A program made the position numbers and the translations under genes. DNA of 64,000 bases from Rubrobacter_A sp965214435. Lineage in GTDB: Bacteria > Actinomycetota > Rubrobacteria > Rubrobacterales > Rubrobacteraceae. The DNA lies in assembly GCA_965214435.1 (NCBI GenBank), contig OZ243960.1, forward strand, positions 2,604,001 to 2,668,000, given 5' to 3'. Below the pieces are notes generated by a model. It had not been told where the DNA came from. It was given only the letters and a program-made list of their open reading frames with translations, and searched no databases. Positions 25,057 through 33,581 of the stretch are shown here, piece after piece (position 1 is the first letter of the stretch; the number at the start of each line of letters is the position of its first letter).

Positions 25057-25506
25057 CTACGAAACCTTGTCGGCGAAAGCGAACATCAGGTTCGCCTCGC
25101 ACACCCGCTCGCCGCCCACCGTGGCCTCGCCGCGTCCACGACCGACGGTGCCTTTGAGACGTTCGATCTCGACCCGCATCTCCAGTACGTCTCCCGGCAC
25201 TACCTGCCGCCGGAACCGGACGCCGTCGATGCCGGCGAAAAGCGCGAGCTTCTGCCGGTACTCTTCCTTGAGCATCACGCTCACCGCCCCGACCTGGGCC
25301 AGGGCTTCCACGATCAAGACTCCAGGCATCACCGGGTACTCCGGGAAGTGACCCTCGAAAAACGGCTCGTTCTGGGTGACGTTTTTTAGCCCCACGGCGC
25401 TCACGCCGGGCTCGGCCTCCTCGATCCGGTCTACCAGCAAGAAAGGGTACCGGTGCGGGATGAGAGCCCTTATCTCCACCGGTCCAAACGGCGCTTCTAT
25501 CTTCAA
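25057..25506 (-). CDS. fabZ: 3-hydroxyacyl-ACP dehydratase FabZ
   Basis: FabZ dehydrates 3-hydroxyacyl-ACP. Hot-dog fold with IRALIPHRYPFLLVDRI, the active-site His in NEPFFEGHFPEYPVMPGVLI and Glu in LIVEALAQVGAV. The frame is open far upstream inside fabD; TTG at 25506-25504 overlaps the fabD stop (TTGA), is preceded by GGAGA and gives 149 residues, the normal size. FabZ supports both saturated and unsaturated chains. Confidence 0.93.
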   Translation of the reverse strand: MKIEAPFGPVEIRALIPHRYPFLLVDRIEEAEPGVSAVGLKNVTQNEPFFEGHFPEYPVMPGVLIVEALAQVGAVSVMLKEEYRQKLALFAGIDGVRFRRQVVPGDVLEMRVEIERLKGTVGRGRGEATVGGERVCEANLMFAFADKVS

Positions 25507-26360
25507 GCCAGGATCTCCGCCGCCGTCCGTCCTTTTAACCCGGCCGCCTTTGGCGACCCTTTGAAGTCCCGCAACATCCTCACGAGCGTTCCACCTTCTC
25601 CAAGCTCCACAACTTCCTCCACCCCTAAACCGGCGAGCCGCTCCACCACCGCAACCCATCGTACCGGAGAAAGCATCTGGTCGCTAAGAGCCCGGCGCAC
25701 TCCAGCCCCATCCCGGACGATTTCGCCGTCCATCCCGCTTACCAGCGGCGTCTCGGGGTCTTTTAACTTCACCTCCGCGAGAAGCGAGCCCATCCCGGCT
25801 GAAGCTTCGGCCATTAGCGGTGAGTGGAAAGCCCCCGCAACGTCCAGGTCGAACTTCCGGCCGCCGACCCTGCCGGCGACGGCCTCGACCGCGGCCGGCT
25901 CGCCGGAGATCACCGTCTGCCGGGGGGTGTTGAAGTTCGCGGCGACCACCACCCCTCTCTCTTCCGGAACCTCCGAGACGGCTTCCGCGACCTCCGCGGG
26001 GCCCACCCTTACGAGAGCAGCCATAACGCCGGGGTTCCGGTGCGAGGCTTCCGTCATGAGCCGGTCGCGCTCCGCGACGAGCCGCACGCCATCCTCAAGA
26101 CCTAGGGACCCGGCGGCGTAAGCCGCAGCGTACTCCCCGAGCGAGTGACCGGCAACGGCCGCAGCGTCCGCGCCGTCCGCTTCGCGGAGCCGGTGCAAGA
26201 GGTCCACCGAGGAGGCGAACACTGATAGCTGATAGGGAACGTCGCCGTCTCCTAGAATATCCTCTATAACTTCCTGGACTTCGCCCGAAATTTCGCCACC
26301 GACCGTACCCTGGCCTGGAAATACTAGAGCCCGGCGGTTCTTTGGACTATCGGCAGACAA
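25503..26360 (-). CDS. fabD: Malonyl-CoA:ACP transacylase FabD
   Basis: FabD loads malonate onto ACP. It has LVFPGQGTVGGE, the nucleophile motif AVAGHSLGEYAAAYAAG, RLVAERDRLMTEAS, and the second catalytic His in VAGAFHSPLMAEA. TTG at 26360-26358 lies just after the fabH stop, six bases after AGGA, and yields 285 residues; a slightly longer frame would overlap fabH. The spacing after FPGQG is shorter than in E. coli FabD and lacks the common Q-x-x-GM pattern. Confidence 0.9.
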   Translation of the reverse strand: MSADSPKNRRALVFPGQGTVGGEISGEVQEVIEDILGDGDVPYQLSVFASSVDLLHRLREADGADAAAVAGHSLGEYAAAYAAGSLGLEDGVRLVAERDRLMTEASHRNPGVMAALVRVGPAEVAEAVSEVPEERGVVVAANFNTPRQTVISGEPAAVEAVAGRVGGRKFDLDVAGAFHSPLMAEASAGMGSLLAEVKLKDPETPLVSGMDGEIVRDGAGVRRALSDQMLSPVRWVAVVERLAGLGVEEVVELGEGGTLVRMLRDFKGSPKAAGLKGRTAAEILA

Positions 26361-26361
26361 G

Positions 26362-27309
26362 CTATATCCTGTAAAGGTTCGCGGCCCAGGCAAGCCCGAA
26401 ACCGAAACCGACCGTGATCACGTACTTCCCCGGCTCTAGATCCTCGTAAATATCCGGGTATGAGAGCGGGATGCTCGCCGCCGAGGTATTACCGAAACGG
26501 TCCACGTTTACTACAACACAGCCTTCGGAGACGTCCAGCTTCCGGGCCGCCGCATGTATTATGCGTTGATTTGCCTGATGGGGGATTATATATTGCACGT
26601 CGTCCAGGGTGATGCCGTTGCGGGCGACGAGCTTCTCGACCATCTCGGGGAACACCTTGACGGCAAAGCGGAAGACTTCGCGGCCGTTCTGGTAGAGCTT
26701 CTGCTCGTCGCCGGGGTGGCCGGCCCGACCGAGCGGGGCCATCTTGCCGTCAGCCCCGAGTATGTGGTCCACGAACCCGGACTCGCCGGTACCCTTCTCC
26801 AGGACTACGGCACCCGCTCCATCTCCAAAGAGTACGGCTGTCGAGCGGTCGTTAGGGTCGACGATCTTGGTCATGGCGTCGGTCCCTATCAGGAGCACCC
26901 GGTTTGCGAGCCCTTTCGCTAGCATGGAGTGGGCCACGGAAGCCCCGTAAGAGAAACCGGCGCAGGCTGCGGCGAGGTCCATCGCCCCGATGCCGCGGGC
27001 CCCGATCTCCTCCCCCACCAGACACGCTACCGAGGGCATCGACTCCGGCGCGGTCGAAGTGGCGCACAGGATAAGGTCGATGTCGCTGCCCGAGATCCCG
27101 GCGTGCTCCAAAGCCGTTTTCGAGGCGGCGGAGGCCAGCGTTACGCAATCCTCACCGTCGGCGACGAAGTAGCGCTCCCGGATGCCGGTACGCTCCCTTA
27201 TCCAGTCGTCGCTGGTGTCCAGGACCTCCTCAAGGTCCCCGTTGGTCATCCGGCGGCCGCCGAGCGAACGCCCGACACCGACTATCCGGCCGGACGCTTC
27301 CCCGCTCAC
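26362..27309 (-). CDS. fabH: 3-oxoacyl-ACP synthase III FabH
   Basis: KAS III starts fatty-acid synthesis by condensing acyl-CoA with malonyl-ACP; in actinobacteria it often uses branched primers. Catalytic residues are visible: Cys in DLAAACAGFSYGASVAHSM, His in YIIPHQANQRIIHAAARKL and Asn in NVDRFGNTSAASIPLSYPDI. 315 residues. Its GTG start overlaps the plsX stop (GTGA), linking phospholipid and fatty-acid initiation genes. Confidence 0.94.
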   Translation of the reverse strand: MSGEASGRIVGVGRSLGGRRMTNGDLEEVLDTSDDWIRERTGIRERYFVADGEDCVTLASAASKTALEHAGISGSDIDLILCATSTAPESMPSVACLVGEEIGARGIGAMDLAAACAGFSYGASVAHSMLAKGLANRVLLIGTDAMTKIVDPNDRSTAVLFGDGAGAVVLEKGTGESGFVDHILGADGKMAPLGRAGHPGDEQKLYQNGREVFRFAVKVFPEMVEKLVARNGITLDDVQYIIPHQANQRIIHAAARKLDVSEGCVVVNVDRFGNTSAASIPLSYPDIYEDLEPGKYVITVGFGFGLAWAANLYRI

Positions 27310-28331
27310 GCGGAGTCTTTCTCGTCCGGCTTACGGCCGGAGCCGGCCAGCGCACTCTCCAGGGCGTCGGAGAGACCTCCACCGGCCTGGGAGATCCCGA
27401 CCAGAGCATTCTCGACGCCGCGGGCTTCCGAGTTGCCGTGACCGATCACCACCGACCCCTGTACCCCGAGCAGGAAAGAGCCTCCGTAGTTTTCGGGATC
27501 CACCTGGTCCCGGATCCCTCTGAGTCTCCGGCGCAGGAGGGCCCCGGCGAGCCTAACGACCAGACCTCCGCCGGATATGGAGGACCGAATCATACGGAAC
27601 AGCTCTCCTGAAACCCCTTCGGCGGTCTTTAAGACTATGTTCCCGGTAAAGCCATCGGTGATCAGAACGTCGGCGGCGCCGCTGGTTATCTCCCGGCCCT
27701 CCACGTTCCCCGCAAAGCGGACCCGGTCGTCCTCCTCCAGCAACTTGTACGCCTCCTTCGCCAGATCACTCCCCTTACCCGGCTCTTCGCCGACGTTGAT
27801 CAGGCCGACCCGCACCCCGGACCTTTTCCCAACCCCGATATAACGCTGCACGAACACGCTCCCTAGAATAGCGAAGTTCAGGAGGTCTTGCGCCCGGCAC
27901 TGCACCGTCGCCCCGGCATCGACCAGCAGAGCAGGCTCCTCAAACGGCAGCATCGTACCGATCGCCGGCCGCCGGCAGTTTTTTAGACGCCCGATCTTCA
28001 GCAGCGCCGCCGCGACCGTCGCCCCCGTATTCCCCGCCGAAAACAACGCCTCCGCGTCCCCGCTCCGCACCAGATCCGCGCACACCGCAATGCTCGACTC
28101 CGGCCGGGCGCGCAACGCAGTCGCCGGGTCTTCCGCCATTCCTATGACCTGACGGGACTCCCGCGCCGAGATGTTTGTCGGCGGTTCTTCACCGAGAGCG
28201 TCCCTTATCACCTCCGGGGCTCCGACGAGCACGAACTCATCTCCGGGCAGCCGTCGGGCAGCGGCCACGGCACCGGCAATGACAGCTTCCGGCGCGTTAT
28301 CCCCGCCGAGGGTGTCGACCGCTATGCGCAT
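27306..28331 (-). CDS. plsX: Phosphate acyltransferase PlsX
   Basis: PlsX converts acyl-ACP to acyl-phosphate, the donor for PlsY. The 341-residue product begins RIAVDTLGGDNAPEAVIAG and contains FSAGNTGATVAAALLKIG, GTMLPFEEPALLVDAGATVQ, VGLINVGEEPGKGSDLAKEA and VLITDGFTGNIVLKTAEGVS. Normal length. Upstream is rpmF, the classic rpmF-plsX-fab order. FapR-type control is not evident here. Confidence 0.95.
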   Translation of the reverse strand: MRIAVDTLGGDNAPEAVIAGAVAAARRLPGDEFVLVGAPEVIRDALGEEPPTNISARESRQVIGMAEDPATALRARPESSIAVCADLVRSGDAEALFSAGNTGATVAAALLKIGRLKNCRRPAIGTMLPFEEPALLVDAGATVQCRAQDLLNFAILGSVFVQRYIGVGKRSGVRVGLINVGEEPGKGSDLAKEAYKLLEEDDRVRFAGNVEGREITSGAADVLITDGFTGNIVLKTAEGVSGELFRMIRSSISGGGLVVRLAGALLRRRLRGIRDQVDPENYGGSFLLGVQGSVVIGHGNSEARGVENALVGISQAGGGLSDALESALAGSGRKPDEKDSA

Positions 28332-28380
28332 CTGTCAGGCTGCTCCGCGGGTTGGTAAACGGCCGTAAAGGGCCGGTTCT

Positions 28381-28566
28381 TTAAGCGGTTTCCTCTACGG
28401 CCGCAACGGTGCGACCCTTATAGAAGCCACATGTCGGACAGACCCGGTGCGGCCGGTGCGGCGAGCCGCAATTCGGACACGGCACGATCGCCGCTCCACC
28501 AAGAGCGTGATGCGCCCGGCGCTGGTCCCGGCGAGCTTTTGAAGTTTTCTTTTTCGGTACGGCCAC
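28381..28566 (-). CDS. rpmF: 50S ribosomal protein L32 (zinc-binding form)
   Basis: The product AVPKKKTSKARRDQRRAHHA is the standard L32 start; four cysteines (CPNC and CPTC) make the zinc-binding form. The GTG at 28566 follows GGAGGT with seven-base spacing and gives 61 residues; an earlier in-frame GTG overlaps that ribosome-binding site. Located between YceD and plsX as is usual. Confidence 0.94.
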   Translation of the reverse strand: MAVPKKKTSKARRDQRRAHHALGGAAIVPCPNCGSPHRPHRVCPTCGFYKGRTVAAVEETA

Positions 28567-28604
28567 GTCAAATACCTCCACTTGTTGTTAGTTTGGCTGA
28601 GCTT

Positions 28605-29063
28605 CTAGAATCCAGAGGCGAACAGGTCGTCGAGAGCCTTCCAGCGCGGGTCTTTCTCGCCGTCCTTCGACTCTGGACGCACCGGCGTGGTTCCCGAACA
28701 GAATACCTGCAACGGCACTTCGGCCGGCAATGCCCGCTCCGTGTAACTCCGGGCGTTAAAAACCCAGTCGCGGACCGAGATCTCCTCGCTGTCCGGCCCC
28801 GTCAAGAATTCCGTTTCGGAGAAATCTACCACAACGTCTACCGGCTCCAGGGTACGGTCGCACAGAGTGTCTATGGTGCAACTCACGTCTATCTCCAGGT
28901 GCAAGCCTTCCGAGACGCGGGTAACCCCGATCACGGCCCGGGCGTCCCTTACCTCGTGGTGCCGGCCGTACAAGTCAAAGGGTTCGACGTCGTACTCCGC
29001 CTCGACCTCGCGCTTCTCGGCGATTTCAAGATTCAGTTGTCTGAAGTTTACCGTCTCACTCAT
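28605..29063 (-). CDS. YceD family (DUF177) protein
   Basis: 152 residues. YceD proteins sit beside rpmF in most bacteria, and in plants and E. coli are linked to 23S rRNA accumulation. The protein shows the family core: LHLEIDVSCTIDTLCDRTLE with two Cys, VDFSETEF, VRDWVFNARSY and the characteristic end DPRWKALDDLFAS. It is preceded by the SepIVA-like gene, the same order as Mycobacterium Rv2927c-Rv2926c. Confidence 0.88.
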   Translation of the reverse strand: MSETVNFRQLNLEIAEKREVEAEYDVEPFDLYGRHHEVRDARAVIGVTRVSEGLHLEIDVSCTIDTLCDRTLEPVDVVVDFSETEFLTGPDSEEISVRDWVFNARSYTERALPAEVPLQVFCSGTTPVRPESKDGEKDPRWKALDDLFASGF

Positions 29064-29072
29064 GCCGCTATT

Positions 29073-29528
29073 CTACTCTTCCTGCACGCCCTGCAACCTC
29101 GACCGTCCCCGCTGAACCGCCTCCAGCAGCCGTCCGAGGTTCTCTTCGAGGCTCGCGAGCACCTCGTCGGCGTAGTCTTCAGCTCCGAGGCGTATCTCAC
29201 GCTCCCGGCGGCGGGCGTCTTCCAGGATGTCACTACCCTGCTTCTCGGCCCGCTTCAGGACTTCTTCTTCGGAGGTGAGCCGCTCGGCTTCCTCCCGGGC
29301 CTGACCCACGAGACGGTCGCTCTCGCTGCGGGCCTCGTCCAGCATCGACTGCCGCTCCTTGACTATCCAGCGAGCCTGTTTTAACTCTTCCGGGATGGTC
29401 TGGCGCATCTGATCTATCGTGTCGAAGGCGGCCTCCCGATCCACCATCGCCGTGTTGCCGAAGCCGGGGAAACTCCGGGCATCTTCGACCAGTTCTTCCA
29501 ACCTGTCCAACAAAACTAGTACGTCCAT
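29073..29528 (-). CDS. SepIVA/DivIVA-like coiled-coil protein
   Basis: A 151-residue, mostly helical, charged protein. The N-terminal VLVLLDRLEELVEDARSFPG and RQTIPEELKQARWIVKERQS segments are followed by long heptad-like stretches (SDRLVGQAREEAERLTSEEE, REREIRLGAEDYADEVL). Its place directly upstream of yceD and near coaD matches Mycobacterium Rv2927c (SepIVA), a DivIVA-like septation and intracellular-membrane factor. Assignment relies on context and general sequence character, so function is inference. Confidence 0.7.
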   Translation of the reverse strand: MDVLVLLDRLEELVEDARSFPGFGNTAMVDREAAFDTIDQMRQTIPEELKQARWIVKERQSMLDEARSESDRLVGQAREEAERLTSEEEVLKRAEKQGSDILEDARRREREIRLGAEDYADEVLASLEENLGRLLEAVQRGRSRLQGVQEE

Positions 29529-29535
29529 AGGCTAC

Positions 29536-30615
29536 TTACCCCTTATTGTTCGCCTCGATATGAGTATTTGGTGTGGTTACGCCGACCCGCGAGCCACTAT
29601 AGGCTCCCCGGACGGTTTCGAGAATCTCCTCCGGCACAAAGCGGCTTACGTCTCCTCCATAGCCGGCTATCTCCCGTACCGCGCTGGAGGAGAGAAAGCT
29701 GTGCTCGGCCGATGACATTATAAAGACCGTCTCTACGCCCGGGTTGAGCGTCCGGTTTAGCTGCGCCTGCTCGAATTCAGAGTCGAAGTCCGACACCGCC
29801 CGCAAGCCTTTTACTATGGACCGGGCGTCTTTTTCCCGGGCAAAGTTGACCAGAAGACCCTGCATGACCTCAACGGACACGTTATCCAGCCCGCCTACTA
29901 CCCGCTCGATCAACTCCGCCCGTTCCACGGGGGTTAACGTCGGGTTCTTACCGGCGTTTCCCCCGATTGCCACGACGACGTGGTCGAAGATATTTGACGC
30001 CCGCCGGATAATATCCAGGTGACCGACCGTTATGGGATCAAAGCTCCCCGGAACAATCGCTATGTTCATTGTAAGCTCGGACCGATCAAAGATGGTAACT
30101 ACCGTGTCGCCGTAGCGCCGGCTCGCTCCTTTCCTGCCTGGGATCTTCTGTTCGAGGGCCCCGCCGGTCTCGACGACGGCGCGGCCGCCGGACACTAACA
30201 ACCCTCCGAAAGAATACAACACTTCCTCAAGCGCGCCCGCGCCGATTCTATACGGCGGGTCAGCGAATATCAAACCAAACCGCCGCCCGGACCTGCCGAC
30301 CCGCGCGAGGCCCCGCCGGGCGTCGTCCCGGATAACTTCCGCCCGCTCCTCAAAGCCCGCGCGCCGCAGATTGTCCCGGACCGCCGCTACCGCCCGCGCG
30401 TCTTTTTCTATAAACACTGCCTCTTCCACGCCGCGGCTCAGAGCCTCGATGCCCAGAGCACCGGTGCCGGCGTACACATCGAGCGCCGCCCCGCCGTCGA
30501 AGAACTGGCCTAAAGCGTTGAACAAGCTTTCGCGCACCCGGTCGGAGGTCGGCCGTACTCCGGGTGGTACGGGGCCGAGCCGGATGCCGCGGGCCGTGCC
30601 GGCGATTATCCTCAA
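29536..30615 (-). CDS. Fused RsmD 16S rRNA methyltransferase and CoaD phosphopantetheine adenylyltransferase
   Basis: One continuous 359-residue frame joins two enzymes that normally are adjacent genes. Residues 1-182: RsmD, which methylates G966 of 16S rRNA, with MRIIAGTARGIRLGPVPPGV, VYAGTGALGIEALSRG and catalytic FADPPYRIG. Residues 183-359: CoaD, which makes dephospho-CoA, with MNIAIVPGSFDPITVGHLDI (nucleotidyltransferase HxGH), GLRAVSDFDSEFEQAQLNR and FIMSSAEHSFLSSSAVREIA. No stop lies between them and no clear ribosome-binding site precedes the internal ATG at 30069. The start is TTG at 30615, preceded by GGGAG just after the recG stop. Separate internal initiation of CoaD remains possible. 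Confidence 0.88.
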   Translation of the reverse strand: MRIIAGTARGIRLGPVPPGVRPTSDRVRESLFNALGQFFDGGAALDVYAGTGALGIEALSRGVEEAVFIEKDARAVAAVRDNLRRAGFEERAEVIRDDARRGLARVGRSGRRFGLIFADPPYRIGAGALEEVLYSFGGLLVSGGRAVVETGGALEQKIPGRKGASRRYGDTVVTIFDRSELTMNIAIVPGSFDPITVGHLDIIRRASNIFDHVVVAIGGNAGKNPTLTPVERAELIERVVGGLDNVSVEVMQGLLVNFAREKDARSIVKGLRAVSDFDSEFEQAQLNRTLNPGVETVFIMSSAEHSFLSSSAVREIAGYGGDVSRFVPEEILETVRGAYSGSRVGVTTPNTHIEANNKG

Positions 30616-30622
30616 CCCGGGT

Positions 30623-32785
30623 CTACTCCCGAAATAGCCACTCGACATTCGCGCCGAGCAGCTCCCGGACTTCGCGGCGCAGGGGGCGGTGGTCCGGGCG
30701 TTTGAGTGTCGGGTCGTCGGCCACAAGGGCGAAAGCTTCCCGGCGGGCTTCGATCAGCACGTCCACGTCCCGCAAGAGGTTCGCCACCTTCAGGTCCGTA
30801 AGCCCGCTCTGGCGGGCGCCGAACAGCGTACCCTCTCCCCGGAGCGCCAGATCCACCTCCGAAAGCTTGAAACCGTCCTGGTGCTCGCACAAGGCTTCCA
30901 GGCGGCTGCGGCCGTCGTCGGTCTTCGGGTCGCCGACCAGAAAGCACTTCGGCGGGTGAATCCCCCGGCACACCCGGCCCCGGAGCTGGTGGAGTTGAGA
31001 GAGCCCAAACCTCTCGGCCCCCTCGATAACGATCACGCTCGCGTTCGCTACGTCTACCCCGACCTCTATGACGACCGTGGCGACCAGCACCTCTATAGCC
31101 CCGGACCGGAACTCCGCCATGACCGCCCGCTTTTCTTCAGCTTTCATCCGGCCGTGCAAAATACCAACCCGTTTGTCCGGAAAGACCTCTTCCGCAAGCT
31201 CCTCGTAGAGTTCCTCGGCCGCCCGGACGTCCTCCAGCGCCTCGGACTCCTCGACCAGCGGACAGACCACATACGCCTGCCGACCCGCCGAGACCTCCTC
31301 CCGCACCGCCTCGTAAGCCTCTTCCCGCTCGGGAACCTCTACGATACGGGTCTCGACTGGCTTGCGGCCCGGCGGCAACTCGTCGATTACCGACACCTCA
31401 AGGTCTCCATACAGCGTCAGGGATAACGTCCGCGGAATCGGGGTCGCCGTCATTACCAGGGTATCCGGCGTCACGCCTTTTTCTTTAAATACAACCCTCT
31501 GCCCGACCCCGAAGCGGTGCTGCTCGTCGACCACCACGAGCGACAGGTCGTTGAAAATCACACCCTTCTGTATAAGGGCGTGGGTACCGACCACGACGTG
31601 AGCCTCGCCGCTCTCTACGGCCGCGAGTGCTGCCCGCCGCTCGGAGGCCGTCTGGGAGCCAGTCAGGAGCACGACGTTTACCGGAAGCTCCGCGAGAGCC
31701 CGGGAGATTGACAGGTAGTGCTGCTCGGCCAGCACCTCGGTAGGCGCCATTAGAGCGCCCTGTCCGCCGGACTCGACGGCCGAGAGCAGGGCCGCCACCG
31801 CGACCACGGTCTTTCCGCTGCCGACGTCGCCCTGCACGAGCCGGCGCATCGGTTTCTCGGAGCGCAGGTCGGCCAGCGTCTCTTCGATGACCCGTTCCTG
31901 GGCCCCGGTAAGCCCGAACGGCAGCCCTTTCACGAACGGGTTTAAAAGGCTGCCGTCGCCCCGGTGGCTGCGGCCGGTCTCCGTGCAGTCGAGGCGGGCC
32001 TTGCGGGCGGCGAGGCCCGCCTGGATCACGAACAGCTCCTGGAACGCGAGCCGGTGGCGGGCCGCCCGCAGACGCTCGCGGTCGGTCGGGAAGTGCATCT
32101 CGTAGACCGCATCGTGCAGGCTAGGGAGGTCGTGACCCGCGAGCAGCGAAGCCGGCAGCGGGTCCCGGAGCCTGCCGGCCGCGTCCAGAGCCCGGTGGAC
32201 GAGCGTCCGCATCTTGCGGGCCGGGATTCCCCGGTTTACCGGGTACACCGGCACAAAGCGCCCGGCGTGCGCCGTGTCGTCCAGGCTCTCCGGGTCGTCG
32301 AGGACTTCGAGGTTCTTGGCGGCGATTTGCAGCCCGTAGCGGCGCTGCACCTCCCCGGAGACCACGACCCACGTATCCGGTACTAGCTGGTGCTGTAACC
32401 AGGCCCTGCCCCAGACCACCGCCGGCAGGTAGCCCGTACCGTCGTAGAGTTGTACGCTAAAACCCGGCGACCGGCCCCTTACCGGGCGGCCGACCCCCTT
32501 TGTATCCACGACCCGCCCGACAACCGTCGCCCGCTCCCCGACGCGCAGGTCGCCGATGCTCTTTACGTTCGAGAGGTCTTCGTGGCGAGCCGGGTAGTGG
32601 GATATGAGGTCCGCGAGTGAGGAGATACCAAGCTCCCCGAGGGCCGCGGCCACCTTCTTGCCGACCCCCGCAAGCTCCATGACTTCTCTGTCTCGCAGGG
32701 CCGAGAACGTCGTCCGCTCCGGCAGCGGCCGCCGGGCGGTACTTCCGCCCGCCCGCTCCCGGTCTTTATAAGCAGGCGATACCAT
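30623..32785 (-). CDS. recG: ATP-dependent DNA helicase RecG
   Basis: RecG remodels stalled forks and Holliday junctions. It has an N-terminal wedge/OB region (SIGDLRVGERATVVGRVVD), then superfamily 2 helicase motifs: Walker A VQGDVGSGKTVVAVAALL, motif II VVVDEQHRFGVGQR, TATPIPRTLSLTLYGDL, and motif VI QLHQLRGRVCRG with the C-terminal KTDDGRSRLEALCEHQDGFK. I chose ATG 32785 (720 residues), which overlaps the end of the DegV gene by 20 bases; a TTG further upstream and internal starts are possible. Confidence 0.93.
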   Translation of the reverse strand: MVSPAYKDRERAGGSTARRPLPERTTFSALRDREVMELAGVGKKVAAALGELGISSLADLISHYPARHEDLSNVKSIGDLRVGERATVVGRVVDTKGVGRPVRGRSPGFSVQLYDGTGYLPAVVWGRAWLQHQLVPDTWVVVSGEVQRRYGLQIAAKNLEVLDDPESLDDTAHAGRFVPVYPVNRGIPARKMRTLVHRALDAAGRLRDPLPASLLAGHDLPSLHDAVYEMHFPTDRERLRAARHRLAFQELFVIQAGLAARKARLDCTETGRSHRGDGSLLNPFVKGLPFGLTGAQERVIEETLADLRSEKPMRRLVQGDVGSGKTVVAVAALLSAVESGGQGALMAPTEVLAEQHYLSISRALAELPVNVVLLTGSQTASERRAALAAVESGEAHVVVGTHALIQKGVIFNDLSLVVVDEQHRFGVGQRVVFKEKGVTPDTLVMTATPIPRTLSLTLYGDLEVSVIDELPPGRKPVETRIVEVPEREEAYEAVREEVSAGRQAYVVCPLVEESEALEDVRAAEELYEELAEEVFPDKRVGILHGRMKAEEKRAVMAEFRSGAIEVLVATVVIEVGVDVANASVIVIEGAERFGLSQLHQLRGRVCRGIHPPKCFLVGDPKTDDGRSRLEALCEHQDGFKLSEVDLALRGEGTLFGARQSGLTDLKVANLLRDVDVLIEARREAFALVADDPTLKRPDHRPLRREVRELLGANVEWLFRE

Positions 32786-33581
32786 AAGTACCCGGTCCCA
32801 CGTGGCAACCGACGACCCCGCCGATCTCCGCGACAAAGACGTTCTCTTCACCCAGAGACTCTCTGAGTTCCGAAAGTTGCTCCGAAGCGTCCACGTGCCC
32901 GAGGAAGATCCGTCGTCCCTCCTCGACGGCCGGCTTTGCCCACTCTACCATCGTCGACATCTGCCGCTTCTGTCCCCGGACCTTCTTGTACGGCACCACC
33001 TCCCCATCCTCCACCGTCAGCACCGGCCGGATGTTGAGTGCGGTTCCTACCAGCCGCTGCGCCCGCCCGATGCGGCCGCTCTTTTGCAGGTACTCCAGAG
33101 TCCCGACGGCAAACAGGATACTGTGGTCCCGGATCGACCTTTCCGCCACCCGCCGCACCTCGTCAAAGGTCTCACCCTCGTCGATGGCCTTAAGTACCTC
33201 CAGCAATACGACCCCGGAACCCATCTCGGCACTCCGGGTGTCCAGCACCTCTACCCGCTGGTCTACCATCTCACCCGCCGACACCGCGGAGTTGTACGTG
33301 CCGCTCAACTCCCCGGAGATCGTTAAGACCAGGAGGTCGTCGTAAGCGCTAAGAGCTTCGTAAGCTTCCACGAACGCGCCCACCGGGGGCTGCGAAGTGG
33401 TAGGAAAGATATCCGAGTTTTTCAGCTTCTCGTAGAACTCGGCGTTCGAGAGGTCTACCTTGTCCGTGTAAGACTCCTCCGGACCGAAGTGAAAGGTGAG
33501 CGGTACCACGACCACGTCCGGCCGCTCCAGGACTTCCGGCGGGAGGCTCGTCGTTGAGTCGGTTACTACGGCCGTGGTCAC
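32766..33581 (-). CDS. DegV family fatty-acid-binding protein (FakB-type)
   Basis: DegV/FakB proteins hold a fatty acid for phosphorylation by FakA. The 271 residues show the family start VTDSTTSLPPEVL, VPLTFHFGPEESYTDKVDLS, FPTTSQPPVGAFVEAYEAL, the SGELSGTYNSAV loop that contacts the acyl carboxylate, and LFAVGTLEYLQKSGRIGRAQ. Its GTG start overlaps the fakA stop (GTGA), a direct pairing of kinase and substrate carrier. Confidence 0.9.
   Translation of the reverse strand: MTTAVVTDSTTSLPPEVLERPDVVVVPLTFHFGPEESYTDKVDLSNAEFYEKLKNSDIFPTTSQPPVGAFVEAYEALSAYDDLLVLTISGELSGTYNSAVSAGEMVDQRVEVLDTRSAEMGSGVVLLEVLKAIDEGETFDEVRRVAERSIRDHSILFAVGTLEYLQKSGRIGRAQRLVGTALNIRPVLTVEDGEVVPYKKVRGQKRQMSTMVEWAKPAVEEGRRIFLGHVDASEQLSELRESLGEENVFVAEIGGVVGCHVGPGTYGIACL

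Noticed and set aside
28431..29384. 317-codon plus-strand frame opposite rpmF, yceD and the SepIVA-like gene
   Set aside because: Antisense to three well-supported genes; product has no recognisable domain.
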